DNA from: CBDHHC01 sp965263345
GTDB lineage: Bacteria > Pseudomonadota > Alphaproteobacteria > Rhizobiales > CBDHHC01
Direction of reading: 5' to 3'
Length of the DNA: 64,000 nucleotides
Assembly (NCBI GenBank): GCA_965263345.1
Contig: CBDHHC010000024.1
Span: 1,116,001 to 1,180,000 of the forward strand
This document shows, piece after piece, positions 27,087-36,328 of this stretch. Every line of letters starts with the position of its first letter. Position 1 is the stretch's first letter. The notes below the pieces were generated by a model. It was not told the DNA's origin. It saw nothing but the letters and a program-made list of their open reading frames with translations, and searched no databases. Both the position numbers and the translations under genes were made by a program.

Positions 27087-28502
27087 ATGAATGGAGCTGG
27101 AAAGTCATTCCTAAATGACGTTGAATATTTTTTTGAGCAAGCAGCTCAAAATATGACAATGCAAGACGGGTTAAAAGAAAAAATAAAAGTTTGCAACGCA
27201 ACTTACACAATACGTTTTGGTGTTCGCCTAAGTGGTAAAGTCCATACTTTTAATGGATGGAGGTCTGTACATTCATCCCATATAATGCCTGTAAAAGGAG
27301 GTTTAAGATTTGCGCCAGGATCTAATGTTCATGAAGTAGAAGCTTTAGCATCATTAATGACATTTAAATGTTCACTAATTGGCATTCCATTTGGTGGTTC
27401 CAAAGGAGCACTTGATATAAATCCCTCCGAATGGACACAAGAAGAATTGGAACGCATCACAAGACGATTTGCGCAAGAACTCGCGAGACATGAATTTTTA
27501 TCTCCAAGCCAAAACGTCCCAGCGCCTGATATGGGGACAAATGAACTGATGATGGTATGGATTGCAGATGAGTATAAACGCCTTAGGCCAAATGAAATTA
27601 ATGCGAATGCATGTGTAACGGGAAAACCTCTTGCTGTTGGGGGAATTTCAGGCCGCACAGAAGCAACAGGTCGTGGTGTCCAATATGCAATTCGTGAATT
27701 TTTTAGACATCCAGAAGATATTCAAAAAACAAAATTAACAGGAGATATCAATCAAAATAGAACAATAATTATACAAGGCTTTGGAAATGTTGGATATCAT
27801 GCCGCAAAGTTTCTCAGCGAAGAAGACCAACATAAAATTATTGGTATAATTGAACATAACGGTGCTCTATATGACCCTAATGGCGTAAATGTTGAAACTG
27901 CTAAAAACTTTTTCACCAATAATGGAAGTTTTCAAAATTATCCTACAGGACGTTACCTCCCAAACGGCTCACAACTTTTGGAATATGAATGTGACATTTT
28001 AATACCGGCAGCAATAGAAAGTACAATAAATGCAACCAATGCAAATAATATAAAAGCCAAACTCATCGTAGAGGCCGCAAATGGCCCTGTCACAGCTGAA
28101 GCAGAAAAAATCTTATGTAAAAATGGAGTTATTATTCTTCCAGATTTATTTGTAAATTCAGGTGGAGTTATCGTGAGCTATTTCGAATGGGTAAAAAACA
28201 TAACCCATATCCCCTTCGGTCTTATGGAAAAAAGACATCATGAAACTCAGCAAAGGTTGATTGCCCAGTCTCTTGAACAAATGACTGGGAAATCTCTCCC
28301 TCATGATCTGCAAGACTCATATTTTAATGATCGCTCCGAAATAGATTTGGTTCGTTCTGGACTGGATGAGGTTATGAGGGCAACCTATGTTGAAATGTCA
28401 AATCTATTGCACAATGATGAAAATATACACGATTTAAGAACGGCTGCCTACACTTTAAGCATCCAAAAAATTGTCGATGCCTACCACGCAATTGGTATCT
28501 AA
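27087..28502 (+). CDS. Glu/Leu/Phe/Val dehydrogenase (glutamate-dehydrogenase-like)
   Basis: A 471-residue amino-acid dehydrogenase that oxidatively deaminates an L-amino acid to a 2-oxo acid, or the reverse. Visible family marks are MPVKGGLRFAPG with the substrate-binding Lys region, SLIGIPFGGSKGAL with the catalytic Lys, VPAPDMGTNELMM with the conserved Asp, and the Rossmann motif IIQGFGNVGYHAAKFL (GxGxxG). Length and motifs fit the hexameric NAD(P)-glutamate dehydrogenases, though leucine or phenylalanine specificity cannot be excluded. CAGGAGAG precedes the ATG. It lies between a two-component pair and the TAXI/TRAP-aminotransferase operon, where it could supply or recycle the glutamate/2-oxoglutarate pair used by the aminotransferase. 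That link is inference. Confidence 0.88.
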   Translation: MNGAGKSFLNDVEYFFEQAAQNMTMQDGLKEKIKVCNATYTIRFGVRLSGKVHTFNGWRSVHSSHIMPVKGGLRFAPGSNVHEVEALASLMTFKCSLIGIPFGGSKGALDINPSEWTQEELERITRRFAQELARHEFLSPSQNVPAPDMGTNELMMVWIADEYKRLRPNEINANACVTGKPLAVGGISGRTEATGRGVQYAIREFFRHPEDIQKTKLTGDINQNRTIIIQGFGNVGYHAAKFLSEEDQHKIIGIIEHNGALYDPNGVNVETAKNFFTNNGSFQNYPTGRYLPNGSQLLEYECDILIPAAIESTINATNANNIKAKLIVEAANGPVTAEAEKILCKNGVIILPDLFVNSGGVIVSYFEWVKNITHIPFGLMEKRHHETQQRLIAQSLEQMTGKSLPHDLQDSYFNDRSEIDLVRSGLDEVMRATYVEMSNLLHNDENIHDLRTAAYTLSIQKIVDAYHAIGI

Positions 28503-28582
28503 TCTGAACAAGGTTTTATCAATTTATCGCAATAACTTTGTTCTTATCCTTTAGTCGTATAACTAATGAAGTAAACTGTAGG

Positions 28583-28627
28583 GTAATACACTGACATGCA
28601 TTATCTCTAAAATTATGGTGTAATACA
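28583..28627. promoter_or_regulatory. Direct repeat GTAATACA in the promoter of the TAXI operon
   Basis: GTAATACA occurs at 28583-28590 and 28620-28627 (start-to-start spacing 37 bp), each followed by ACTGA (CTGA after the first). This pair lies 46-90 bp upstream of the TAXI binding-protein gene and may be a binding site for an activator such as the nearby response regulator. No independent support. Confidence 0.3.
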
Positions 28628-28672
28628 AACTGATAATTTTTTTAACGAAAGAGAATATCAGGAGGAATATAA

Positions 28673-29635
28673 ATGAGAGTATTTTCTTTTTTATTAGCAA
28701 CGGCAGTCCTAACAGGTTTAGGTGTTTCCGCTAGCGCTGATACAAAATTTATTTCTATTGGAACAGGTGGCGTGACAGGGGTTTACTACCCAACTGGTGG
28801 CGCAATTTGTCGTTTAGTAAATAAAAAACGTAAAGAGCATGGAATTCGTTGTTCAGTAGAATCTACTGGTGGTTCCATCTACAATATCAACACCATCAAA
28901 GGTGGCGAATTAGAATTTGGTGTAGCACAATCAGATTGGCAACATCATGCATATAATGGCACATCAAAGTTTAAAGGCAAACAGTTCAAAGACATTCGTG
29001 CTGTGATGTCTGTTCACCCAGAACCATTTACAGTGGTTGCTCGCAAAGATGCAAAGATCGCAAAATTTGAAGATATCAAAGGCAAGCGCGTAAATATTGG
29101 AAACCCAGGCTCTGGCCAACGTGCAACAATGGAAGTTGTTATGAAGGCTCTGGGGATGAAAGCAAGCGATTTTGCTCTTGCAACAGAATATAAAGGCTCA
29201 GAAATGGCCAAACAACTGTGCGATGGCAATATTGATGTAATGATCTACACAGTAGGTCACCCATCTGCAGCCATCAAGGAAGCGACAACAACATGCGATA
29301 CAGTGCTTGTTCCTGTAACTGGGGCAGCTATTGATAAATTGATAGCTGACAATCCATTCTATCGCTCAGCTGTAATCAAAGGTGGACTATATAAAGGAAC
29401 ATCTGCAGATACAAAAACATTTGGAGTTGGTGCAACAATTGTAACGTCAGCAAAAGTTCCTGAAAAAGCTGTATACACTGTTGCAAAAACAATTATGCAG
29501 AATATTGATGACTTTAAAAAGTTACACCCAGCCTTTGCCAATCTGAATACAAAAGAAATGGTAAAAGACGGACTATCTGCACCTCTACATGATGGAGCGG
29601 CTAAAGCCTATAAAGAACTTGGCTTAATCAAATAA
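28673..29635 (+). CDS. TAXI-family TRAP transporter solute-binding protein
   Basis: A 320-residue periplasmic binding protein with a signal peptide (1-22, cleaved near SASA-DT). TAXI-family marks are IGTGGVTGVYYPTGGAIC, CSVESTGGSIYNI, ELEFGVAQSDW and VNIGNPGSGQRATMEVVM. TAXI proteins bind glutamate-like amino acids, organic acids or related compounds and hand them to a fused TRAP permease, driven by an ion gradient. GGAGGAATATAA before the ATG is a strong ribosome site. A strong hairpin follows the gene and the fused permease comes next. The aminotransferase and beta-keto acid cleavage enzyme further down suggest an amino-acid ligand. Confidence 0.9.
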   Translation: MRVFSFLLATAVLTGLGVSASADTKFISIGTGGVTGVYYPTGGAICRLVNKKRKEHGIRCSVESTGGSIYNINTIKGGELEFGVAQSDWQHHAYNGTSKFKGKQFKDIRAVMSVHPEPFTVVARKDAKIAKFEDIKGKRVNIGNPGSGQRATMEVVMKALGMKASDFALATEYKGSEMAKQLCDGNIDVMIYTVGHPSAAIKEATTTCDTVLVPVTGAAIDKLIADNPFYRSAVIKGGLYKGTSADTKTFGVGATIVTSAKVPEKAVYTVAKTIMQNIDDFKKLHPAFANLNTKEMVKDGLSAPLHDGAAKAYKELGLIK

Positions 29636-29644
29636 TAAAACAAT

Positions 29645-29673
29645 GAAATGGCGCTTATTATTAGCGCCATTTC
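29645..29673 (+). terminator. Strong hairpin between TAXI gene and permease (attenuator/stabiliser)
   Basis: GAAATGGCGCT and AGCGCCATTTC form a perfect 11-bp stem with a 7-nt TATTATT loop ten bases after the TAXI stop codon. Only TTTAT follows, so termination is probably partial. This is a common way to keep the binding protein at higher level than its permease. Confidence 0.65.
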
Positions 29674-29730
29674 TTTATGGAGATTATATATTTAATAACT
29701 TAATATTTTACGGAAGGGTAGAGAGCAATC

Positions 29731-32364
29731 ATGGAAAGCGCCAATAATAAAACAGAAACCAGCGCTGAAGATCTCGTTGCTCAAGCAGATACAGGCGCCC
29801 GAAATCCGATTGGCTTTCAAGGGAAACTCATAATTGCATTATGTATTATCTGGTCCCTTTATCAGCTTTATATAGCATCCGGTTTTCCTGAACAACTTGC
29901 AGAATTAACAGGCATTGCATTTAATTATATTAAAGAAGGCACAGTAGCTCGTTATATCCACCTTGCTTTTGCAATCACCTTAGCAACATTAGCTTTTCCA
30001 TTATTCAAAAATTCCCCTAGAGGGTATATTCCTTGGTATGATTGGGCACTGGTGATATTAGGTGTTGCAGCATGTTTATATCTCGTAGTCTTTAAAGATT
30101 ATGCAACAGCCATGAGAGAAACATCGCAGCTCCCCTTATTTGATATTGTTATGGGAACGATTGGTATGGGTGTCTTACTCGTCAGTGTATATCGCTCTCT
30201 TGGGCTACCATTGATGATACTTTCTTCCCTTTTCCTGTGTTTGGTTTTATTTGGACATTATGTTTTCGAGATTAAAGAGTTTTCCTACTCAAAAGCACTT
30301 GGACATTTCTGGGTTCAAACAGAAGGCGTCTTTGGTGTTGCTCTTGGGGTCTCAACAACAATGATTTTCCTCTTTGTCTTATTTGGTGGTGTACTTGAAA
30401 AAGCTGGAGCAGGAAACTGGTTTATCAAAGTCGCTGTTTCTCTACTTGGTTCATTGCGTGGTGGCCCAGCCAAGGCATCTGTTCTGTCGTCAGCATTAAC
30501 AGGCATGATCTCAGGATCTTCGATTGCAAATACAGTAACAACAGGCACCTTTACAATCCCTCTTATGAGACGTATTGGTTTTTCTGCTGAAAAAGCCGGA
30601 GCCGTAGAAGTGGCCTCTTCAACAAACGGTCAGTTAACGCCACCAGTCATGGGGGCCGCCGCATTTCTAATGATAGAATATGTTGGCATCTCATATTTAG
30701 AGGTAATCAAGCACGCATTCTTGCCAGCTGTTATTTCATATATAGCACTTCTCTATATAGTCCATCTTGAATCATTAAAGTTAGGCCTGCAAGGTCTGCC
30801 AAAAGCGGGAAGGCAGTTAACGGTTCCTCTTATCTTGCTACTCATGTTATCAGGCTTCCTGCTTATGGCAATAATCACTGTTGTCTTATTAGGGGTACAA
30901 TCTATAGCCGAACCTGTTTTGGGAACAGGATCTGGTTCTGCCCTCATGGCGCTTCTCATTATTGCATATTTTGGTTTGGTTTTAGTGGCATCTCGTTTTC
31001 CTGAATTAGAACGAGATGACCCTAATTCTGAAGTCATTGAGGCACCTCGTTTAACACCAACCCTATTTTCAGGCTTGTATTTCTCACTACCAATATTTGT
31101 TTTAATCTGGAACTTAATGATTGAAAGGCTTTCCCCAGCGCTTTCAGCTACTTATGCGACTGTCATTATGATCCTTGTGGCATTTACTCATATCCCATTA
31201 AAAGCTTTATTTAGAGGAGAAATGGGATTTGGCCTCAAATTTAAAAAAGGCTTTGATGACGTTGTTGAGGGATTCATTTCCGGCGCACGAAACATGATTG
31301 GTATCGGTGTTGCCACAGCAGCTGCAGGTATAATTGTCGGAACATTATCTCTAACCGGAGCACATCAGATCATAGTTGAAATTGTTGAGGCTATTGCCGG
31401 AGACAACATTATGCTACTACTTGTTCTGGTTGCAGTATTAAGTCTCATCTTAGGAATGGGACTACCAACAACAGCAAACTACATTATTGTTTCTTCTTTA
31501 ATGGCTCCCGTCATCCTATCCGTTGGTCAAGATGCAGGCTTGATTGTTCCCCTAATTGCCATTCATATGTTCGTATTTTATTTCGGTATTCTTGCTGACG
31601 ATACCCCACCCGTAGGCTTGGCAGCATACGCAGCTGCGGCAATCTCTAGAGGAGATCCCATTAAAACAGGTATTCAAGGCTTTACATACGATATACGAAC
31701 AGCTGCCTTACCATTTATGTTCATTTTCAATACCGATCTTCTGCTTTATGGCATTGATATGTCCCAGTTTCAGGGCATTCTTCAGGCCTTAGGTATCTTT
31801 TGTATTTCTCTGGTTGCCATGCTTTTATTTGCTGCAGCGACACAAGGATATTTCATCGCCAAAAGTCGTGTTTATGAAACCGCTGTTTTATTGTTAATCG
31901 CTTTCATGTTGTTCCGACCTGGTTTCTTCATGGATATGGTCTCATCTCCATATCAAGAATTTAAACCAACTCAAGTATTTGAAGCAGCATCACAACTCCC
32001 AAAAGACGGAAAAATAAGATTAAAGGTCTTAGGTCCAGATGCTCGTACTGATGATAAGATCAGAGATACATTTATTGAATTAGACATGGGAGATAAAGCA
32101 AACGGCCAGGAACGTTTTGCAAAATTAGGATGGACCATTACACAAGATGGCGACAAAATGAAACTTGATGAACCATTTGGGGCGAAATTCCGTAAATTTA
32201 TTAACAAGTTTGATTTCTATGGAGATCAACCTGTAACTATTCAGCAAGTTCTAGTACCTGCTAAAAATCGCTTACCCAAAGAGCTATTCTTTATACCAGC
32301 TCTCTTACTTTTAGCCGGCATTGTTTTAATTCAAAGACGAAGGGCGACACAACCGGCTTTTTAG
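29731..32364 (+). CDS. TRAP transporter fused permease (4TM/12TM, TAXI type)
   Basis: An 877-residue inner-membrane protein with about 18 or more hydrophobic segments. The N-terminal ~200 residues correspond to the small TRAP subunit (DctQ-like) and the remainder to the large subunit (DctM-like), with the conserved blocks AGAGNWFIKVA, GPAKASVLSSALTGMISGSS, TPPVMGAAAF, GMGLPTTANYIIVSS and ADDTPPVGLAAYAAA. The final ~110 residues form a soluble tail with LPKDGKIRLKVLGPDARTDD and then one more hydrophobic segment. It imports the ligand of the TAXI protein by secondary transport. Start ATG is 95 bp after the TAXI gene. Confidence 0.93.
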   Translation: MESANNKTETSAEDLVAQADTGARNPIGFQGKLIIALCIIWSLYQLYIASGFPEQLAELTGIAFNYIKEGTVARYIHLAFAITLATLAFPLFKNSPRGYIPWYDWALVILGVAACLYLVVFKDYATAMRETSQLPLFDIVMGTIGMGVLLVSVYRSLGLPLMILSSLFLCLVLFGHYVFEIKEFSYSKALGHFWVQTEGVFGVALGVSTTMIFLFVLFGGVLEKAGAGNWFIKVAVSLLGSLRGGPAKASVLSSALTGMISGSSIANTVTTGTFTIPLMRRIGFSAEKAGAVEVASSTNGQLTPPVMGAAAFLMIEYVGISYLEVIKHAFLPAVISYIALLYIVHLESLKLGLQGLPKAGRQLTVPLILLLMLSGFLLMAIITVVLLGVQSIAEPVLGTGSGSALMALLIIAYFGLVLVASRFPELERDDPNSEVIEAPRLTPTLFSGLYFSLPIFVLIWNLMIERLSPALSATYATVIMILVAFTHIPLKALFRGEMGFGLKFKKGFDDVVEGFISGARNMIGIGVATAAAGIIVGTLSLTGAHQIIVEIVEAIAGDNIMLLLVLVAVLSLILGMGLPTTANYIIVSSLMAPVILSVGQDAGLIVPLIAIHMFVFYFGILADDTPPVGLAAYAAAAISRGDPIKTGIQGFTYDIRTAALPFMFIFNTDLLLYGIDMSQFQGILQALGIFCISLVAMLLFAAATQGYFIAKSRVYETAVLLLIAFMLFRPGFFMDMVSSPYQEFKPTQVFEAASQLPKDGKIRLKVLGPDARTDDKIRDTFIELDMGDKANGQERFAKLGWTITQDGDKMKLDEPFGAKFRKFINKFDFYGDQPVTIQQVLVPAKNRLPKELFFIPALLLLAGIVLIQRRRATQPAF

Positions 32365-32395
32365 ATACAGTAGCAAAGCCCAGTGAGGTGACATT

Positions 32396-32830
32396 ATGCT
32401 TAAATCTATTTTAGTTCCCATAGACATCTCTGCTGAAAATAGTGGTCGGAGAAAAATTTTAAAATTTGGATATGACCTGGCAAAATTATATTCTGCGGAG
32501 CTCCATATCGTTTCTGTCTTGCCAGATTTTGGTATGTCAATTGTTGGCTCTTATTTTGACAAAGATTTTGAAAAAAAAGCTTTAGATGATATGAGGTCTA
32601 AACTACACCAATTTGTCTCTCAGAATTTACCTTCAGACATAAACATATCGAGTCACATAGCCCATGGTGCAATCTATGATGAAATTGTGAAGTCTGCAGA
32701 CAAATTAGGCTGCGATGCAATTGTTATTTCTGCCCATCGCCCAGAATTAAAAGATTATCTACTTGGCCCAAACGCTGCAAGAGTTGTTCGCCATGCAAAT
32801 CAATCTGTATTTGTTATTAGAGACTACTAG
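32396..32830 (+). CDS. Universal stress protein, UspA family
   Basis: A 144-residue single-domain UspA protein (LKSILVPIDIS at the N-terminus; C-terminal ADKLGCDAIVISAHRP and LLGPNAARVVRHANQSVFV, the nucleotide-loop region with G-P-N in place of the usual G-S). It is encoded 31 bp after the TRAP permease. UspA proteins in TRAP operons, such as TeaD of Halomonas, bind ATP and tune the transporter, so a regulatory role here is likely. Confidence 0.9.
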   Translation: MLKSILVPIDISAENSGRRKILKFGYDLAKLYSAELHIVSVLPDFGMSIVGSYFDKDFEKKALDDMRSKLHQFVSQNLPSDINISSHIAHGAIYDEIVKSADKLGCDAIVISAHRPELKDYLLGPNAARVVRHANQSVFVIRDY

Positions 32831-32846
32831 CTAACCTGAGAATATC

Positions 32847-34190
32847 ATGGCAAATCATGTATTTCCTCGTAACACTAGAGTAGATCTAAAAACTGCATCC
32901 AGAGGGGAAGGATGCTACCTTTTTGATACAAATGGTAAAAAATACTTAGATGCCTCTGGTGGAGCCGCTGTTTCATGCCTTGGACATAACAACCCCTATG
33001 TTATTAATGCAATCAAAAATCAGATTGATAAGTTTGCATTTGCACACACAGGTTTCTTTACATCAGAACCCGCAGAAAAACTGGCGAACTTACTCATTGA
33101 GTATGCACCAGAAAAACTAGACCGTGTTTATTTTGTATCTGGTGGCTCTGAAGCTGTAGAGGCCGCAATAAAGTTAGCTCGACAATATTATGTTGAACGT
33201 GGTGAACATAAACGTTCAAAAATCATAGCTAGACGACAAAGCTATCATGGCAATACACTTGGTGCCTTGGCAACTGGAGGCAATCAATGGAGACGAGAGC
33301 AGTTTTCTCCATTGCTCATAGAAACCTCGCATATTTCCCCATGCTATGAATATAGATACAAAACAAATAAAGAAACTCTTGAGGATTACAGCATAAGAAG
33401 TGCCAATGAATTAGAAACCGAAATATTAAGAATAGGCCCTGAAAATGTCATGGCATTTATTGCAGAACCAGTAGTAGGGGCAACAGCAGGTGCAGTGCCA
33501 GCCACACCAGGTTATTTCAAACGCATAAGAGAAATCTGTACTAAATATGATGCCCTTCTTATTCTTGATGAAGTAATGTGTGGAATGGGAAGAACAGGTT
33601 CTCTTTATGCATGTGAACAAGATGATATTTCACCAGACATTCTATGTATGGCCAAAGGCCTTGGAGCTGGGTATCAACCAATAGGGGCAATGATTTGTAC
33701 GGCAGAAATATATAACTCAATTCAAAGTGGCTCCGGTTTCTTTCAACATGGACATACCTACATGGGACATCCAACAGCATGTGCGGCAGGTTTTTCCGTT
33801 TTTAATTATATACTAAGAGAGCAACTCATTGAAAAAGTAAAAACTCAAGGAAAAAAACTAAAAGTATTATTAGATACAACTTTTGAGGAAACCCCCTTTA
33901 TCGGTGATATAAGAGGCCGAGGTCTTTTTTTAGGGCTTGAACTCGTACAAGATAAAGTGTCAAAAGAACCCTTCCCACAATCGAAACAATTACATAAAAC
34001 CATAAAGCAAATAGCCTTTGAAGAAGGATTAATCTGTTACCCAATGGGTGGAACAATAGATGGCAAAAATGGAGATCACATCTTGCTTGCCCCCCCCTTT
34101 ATAATTGAAGATGACCAATTACATGAACTTATTTCAAAACTAAAAACTGCAATAAATAAAGCCATCAAAACAATTCGGGCAATTGAATAA
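32847..34190 (+). CDS. Class III (omega) aminotransferase, PLP-dependent
   Basis: A 447-residue fold-type I aminotransferase. Key features are FVSGGSEAVEAAIKLARQYY (phosphate-binding Ser/Gly), SYHGNTLGA, AEPVVGATAGAVP, LILDEVMCGMGRTG with the pyridine-binding Asp, and the PLP lysine in CMAKGLGAGYQPIGA. This group transfers the amino group from omega- or beta-amino acids or amines to pyruvate or 2-oxoglutarate. It is in one operon with a TRAP importer and a beta-keto acid cleavage enzyme and overlaps the latter (TAATG). The straightforward reading is that it turns an imported beta-amino acid into the beta-keto acid that the next enzyme cleaves; the precise substrate is unknown. Confidence 0.88.
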   Translation: MANHVFPRNTRVDLKTASRGEGCYLFDTNGKKYLDASGGAAVSCLGHNNPYVINAIKNQIDKFAFAHTGFFTSEPAEKLANLLIEYAPEKLDRVYFVSGGSEAVEAAIKLARQYYVERGEHKRSKIIARRQSYHGNTLGALATGGNQWRREQFSPLLIETSHISPCYEYRYKTNKETLEDYSIRSANELETEILRIGPENVMAFIAEPVVGATAGAVPATPGYFKRIREICTKYDALLILDEVMCGMGRTGSLYACEQDDISPDILCMAKGLGAGYQPIGAMICTAEIYNSIQSGSGFFQHGHTYMGHPTACAAGFSVFNYILREQLIEKVKTQGKKLKVLLDTTFEETPFIGDIRGRGLFLGLELVQDKVSKEPFPQSKQLHKTIKQIAFEEGLICYPMGGTIDGKNGDHILLAPPFIIEDDQLHELISKLKTAINKAIKTIRAIE

Positions 34191-35011
34191 TGTCAAAACC
34201 AGTTATTATTATGGCTGCCCCAAATGGATCCAGGTGGAGCAAAAAAGATCACCCATCACTTCCGATAACTATTGAAGAAATTACGACTGAATCCCTAAAC
34301 TGCGCGAACCAAGGAGCATCAATTGTCCATGTCCACGTTAGAGATAATAAAGGAAGTCATACATTAGATGCTGGATTATACAAAGAGCTTATAAATGAAA
34401 TCTCACAAAAAGCCCCAGAACTTTTAGTGCAAATAACAACCGAAGCAGTTGGAAAATATTCTCCGAAACAACAACAATCTGTCGTACGTGATGTAAAACC
34501 AAAAATGGTCAGTATCGCGTTAAAAGAAATGATCCCAGATACAAGCTTCGAAGAAACAGCAACCCACTTTTATCATTGGGCTGCCACCGAAAATATACAT
34601 ATACAACACATTCTGTATGATATAGAGGACATCAAATATTATCTGTTTTTGTTAAAAAATAAAAAAATCCCACTACAGCCATCAGCAATTCTTTATGTTG
34701 TTGGCAGATATACTCAAAATTTGATTGCTGATGAACAAGATCTCTTAAAGGACCTCAGCACCCTAAAAAGTTTAAATAGACCTTGGTTCTGTTGCGCATT
34801 TGGACATACCGAACATAAGTGTATGAAAATTGCAATTCAAAATGCTGGACACTGTCGTGTCGGATTTGAAAACAACTTCTTTTTGGAAAACGGAACCAAA
34901 GCAAAAGGAACATACGAGATTGTAAAAGAAACCAGCAAGATGATTATAGAAAATGGAAAAAAGGTTGCTGATACAAAAACAACAACAAATATGCTTTGGC
35001 CATTTCAATAG
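34190..35011 (+). CDS. Beta-keto acid cleavage enzyme (BKACE, DUF849 family)
   Basis: A 273-residue TIM-barrel enzyme. The N-terminal strand VIIMAAPNGSRW, the Zn-binding HVHVRD motif (about residues 47-52), the QITTEA strand and the C-terminal CRVGFENNFFLENG block are the marks of the family founded by Kce (3-keto-5-aminohexanoate cleavage enzyme). These enzymes react a beta-keto acid with acetyl-CoA to give acetoacetate and a new CoA ester. It is translationally coupled to the class III aminotransferase, so the pair probably forms two consecutive steps. Several residues in the C-terminal block differ from the common VRVGLED pattern, so its specificity may be unusual. Confidence 0.85.
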   Translation: MSKPVIIMAAPNGSRWSKKDHPSLPITIEEITTESLNCANQGASIVHVHVRDNKGSHTLDAGLYKELINEISQKAPELLVQITTEAVGKYSPKQQQSVVRDVKPKMVSIALKEMIPDTSFEETATHFYHWAATENIHIQHILYDIEDIKYYLFLLKNKKIPLQPSAILYVVGRYTQNLIADEQDLLKDLSTLKSLNRPWFCCAFGHTEHKCMKIAIQNAGHCRVGFENNFFLENGTKAKGTYEIVKETSKMIIENGKKVADTKTTTNMLWPFQ

Positions 35012-35027
35012 AAAACAAAGAAAGCGA

Positions 35028-35648
35028 CTACTTCGATAACCCGCCCTTTTCTATAATAAAGTCATATACAACTTCGACCCCTTCTTTACCTTTTACATTT
35101 GTAAAGACAAACGGCCGCTCTCCACGCATTTTCTTAGCATCTCTATCCATCACCTCAAGGCTGGCCCCAACCAATGGAGCAAGATCAATTTTATTAATAA
35201 CCAAAAGATCTGATCGCGTAATTCCAGGACCACCTTTACGTGGAATTTTATCACCAGCTGAAACGTCAATAACATATATCGTAATATCAGCGAGTTCTGG
35301 ACTAAACGTTGCAGCGAGATTATCACCCCCAGATTCAATGACAATTAAATCCAAATCAGAGAACTTTGTATTAAAGTCAGCAACCGCAGCTAAATTAATA
35401 GAGGCATCTTCCCGAATAGCAGTGTGTGGGCATCCACCAGTTTCAACACCAACAATGCGCTCTGTGGGAAGAGCCCCGGATCGATTTAGGAATTCTGCAT
35501 CTTCTTTGGTATAAATATCATTGGTAATCACAGCGATAGAATATTTATCACGCAAAGCTTTACAGATTGAATCTGTGAGAGCTGTTTTTCCTGATCCTAC
35601 CGGACCACCAATACCGACGCGTAAAGGACCATGTTTTGTATCTATCAT
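35028..35648 (-). CDS. ureG: Urease accessory GTPase UreG
   Basis: A 206-residue SIMIBI GTPase that drives nickel insertion into apo-urease with UreD, UreF and UreE. P-loop GGPVGSGKTAL (about residues 14-24), ITNDIYTKEDAEFL, the metal-binding Cys-Pro-His in GGCPHTAIRED, IESGGDNLAATFSPELAD and the guanine motif NKIDLA are all present. Its ATG overlaps the ureF stop (ATGA). It is the last gene of the ure operon, ending 16 bp from the convergent BKACE gene. Confidence 0.96.
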   Translation of the reverse strand: MIDTKHGPLRVGIGGPVGSGKTALTDSICKALRDKYSIAVITNDIYTKEDAEFLNRSGALPTERIVGVETGGCPHTAIREDASINLAAVADFNTKFSDLDLIVIESGGDNLAATFSPELADITIYVIDVSAGDKIPRKGGPGITRSDLLVINKIDLAPLVGASLEVMDRDAKKMRGERPFVFTNVKGKEGVEVVYDFIIEKGGLSK

Positions 35649-36328
35649 GAGCGAAAGAGCCTCGTATGTTGTTGTTCATGATGCATGGAAGATATATCAA
35701 TCATCATGCAAGCATTAGATATATCTTCCAAAGGCGTTAACAAAGCCTGCTGGGATACATCTATGATTAAAGGTTCCAGTTTTGCAATAAGTTTCTGGCC
35801 ATCTGTCTGTCCCAATGGAACTAACCGAACCAGAGCAGAAATAAGATTTGCAGCAAAAGCATGAAGATAGGCTGTAGCTGTTTCACTCAAGTTTATCTCA
35901 TGACCTGCCGCAGCAACACCCACAACAGCCGGATATGGATAAGGGCCTTGCCACGTTGCTTTAAGTATTCCCAAGGCATCGCAAGACCAGCTTTTTTCTG
36001 TGATTTCTAAAAATGCCCTACCCTGTGCCTGAGTTTCTAGTTCAAGTTCTTTAGTACCACAATATGCGACTGAGAACTCTAAACAATTATGCAATACTTC
36101 GGTGTTTCCAGATTGGATCGCTTGATAGGCTGAATGTAACAAAACGACATCTGATTGCCCTGCCCCATATTGAATTACCCCTTGCAACCAATCATAGGCA
36201 TCATCAGTATCTTTAATGGCTTCTGTTTCAACAGCATTTTCCAAACCATGACTATAAGTATAAGCCCCAACTGGGTAACTTGGAGAAAACCAGGTCATTA
36301 AACGCAGCAGAGAAGTATTTTTATCCAT
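35645..36328 (-). CDS. ureF: Urease accessory protein UreF
   Basis: A 227-residue all-helical UreF. The diagnostic N-terminal WFSPSYPVGAYTYSHGLE segment is intact, as is the VGVAAAGHEINL stretch. UreF bridges UreD and UreG in the activation complex. Longer starts upstream are possible, but ATG at 36328 places the family motif at the usual distance and overlaps the ureE stop (ATGGATAA), which indicates coupling. Confidence 0.93.
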   Translation of the reverse strand: MDKNTSLLRLMTWFSPSYPVGAYTYSHGLENAVETEAIKDTDDAYDWLQGVIQYGAGQSDVVLLHSAYQAIQSGNTEVLHNCLEFSVAYCGTKELELETQAQGRAFLEITEKSWSCDALGILKATWQGPYPYPAVVGVAAAGHEINLSETATAYLHAFAANLISALVRLVPLGQTDGQKLIAKLEPLIIDVSQQALLTPLEDISNACMMIDISSMHHEQQHTRLFRS

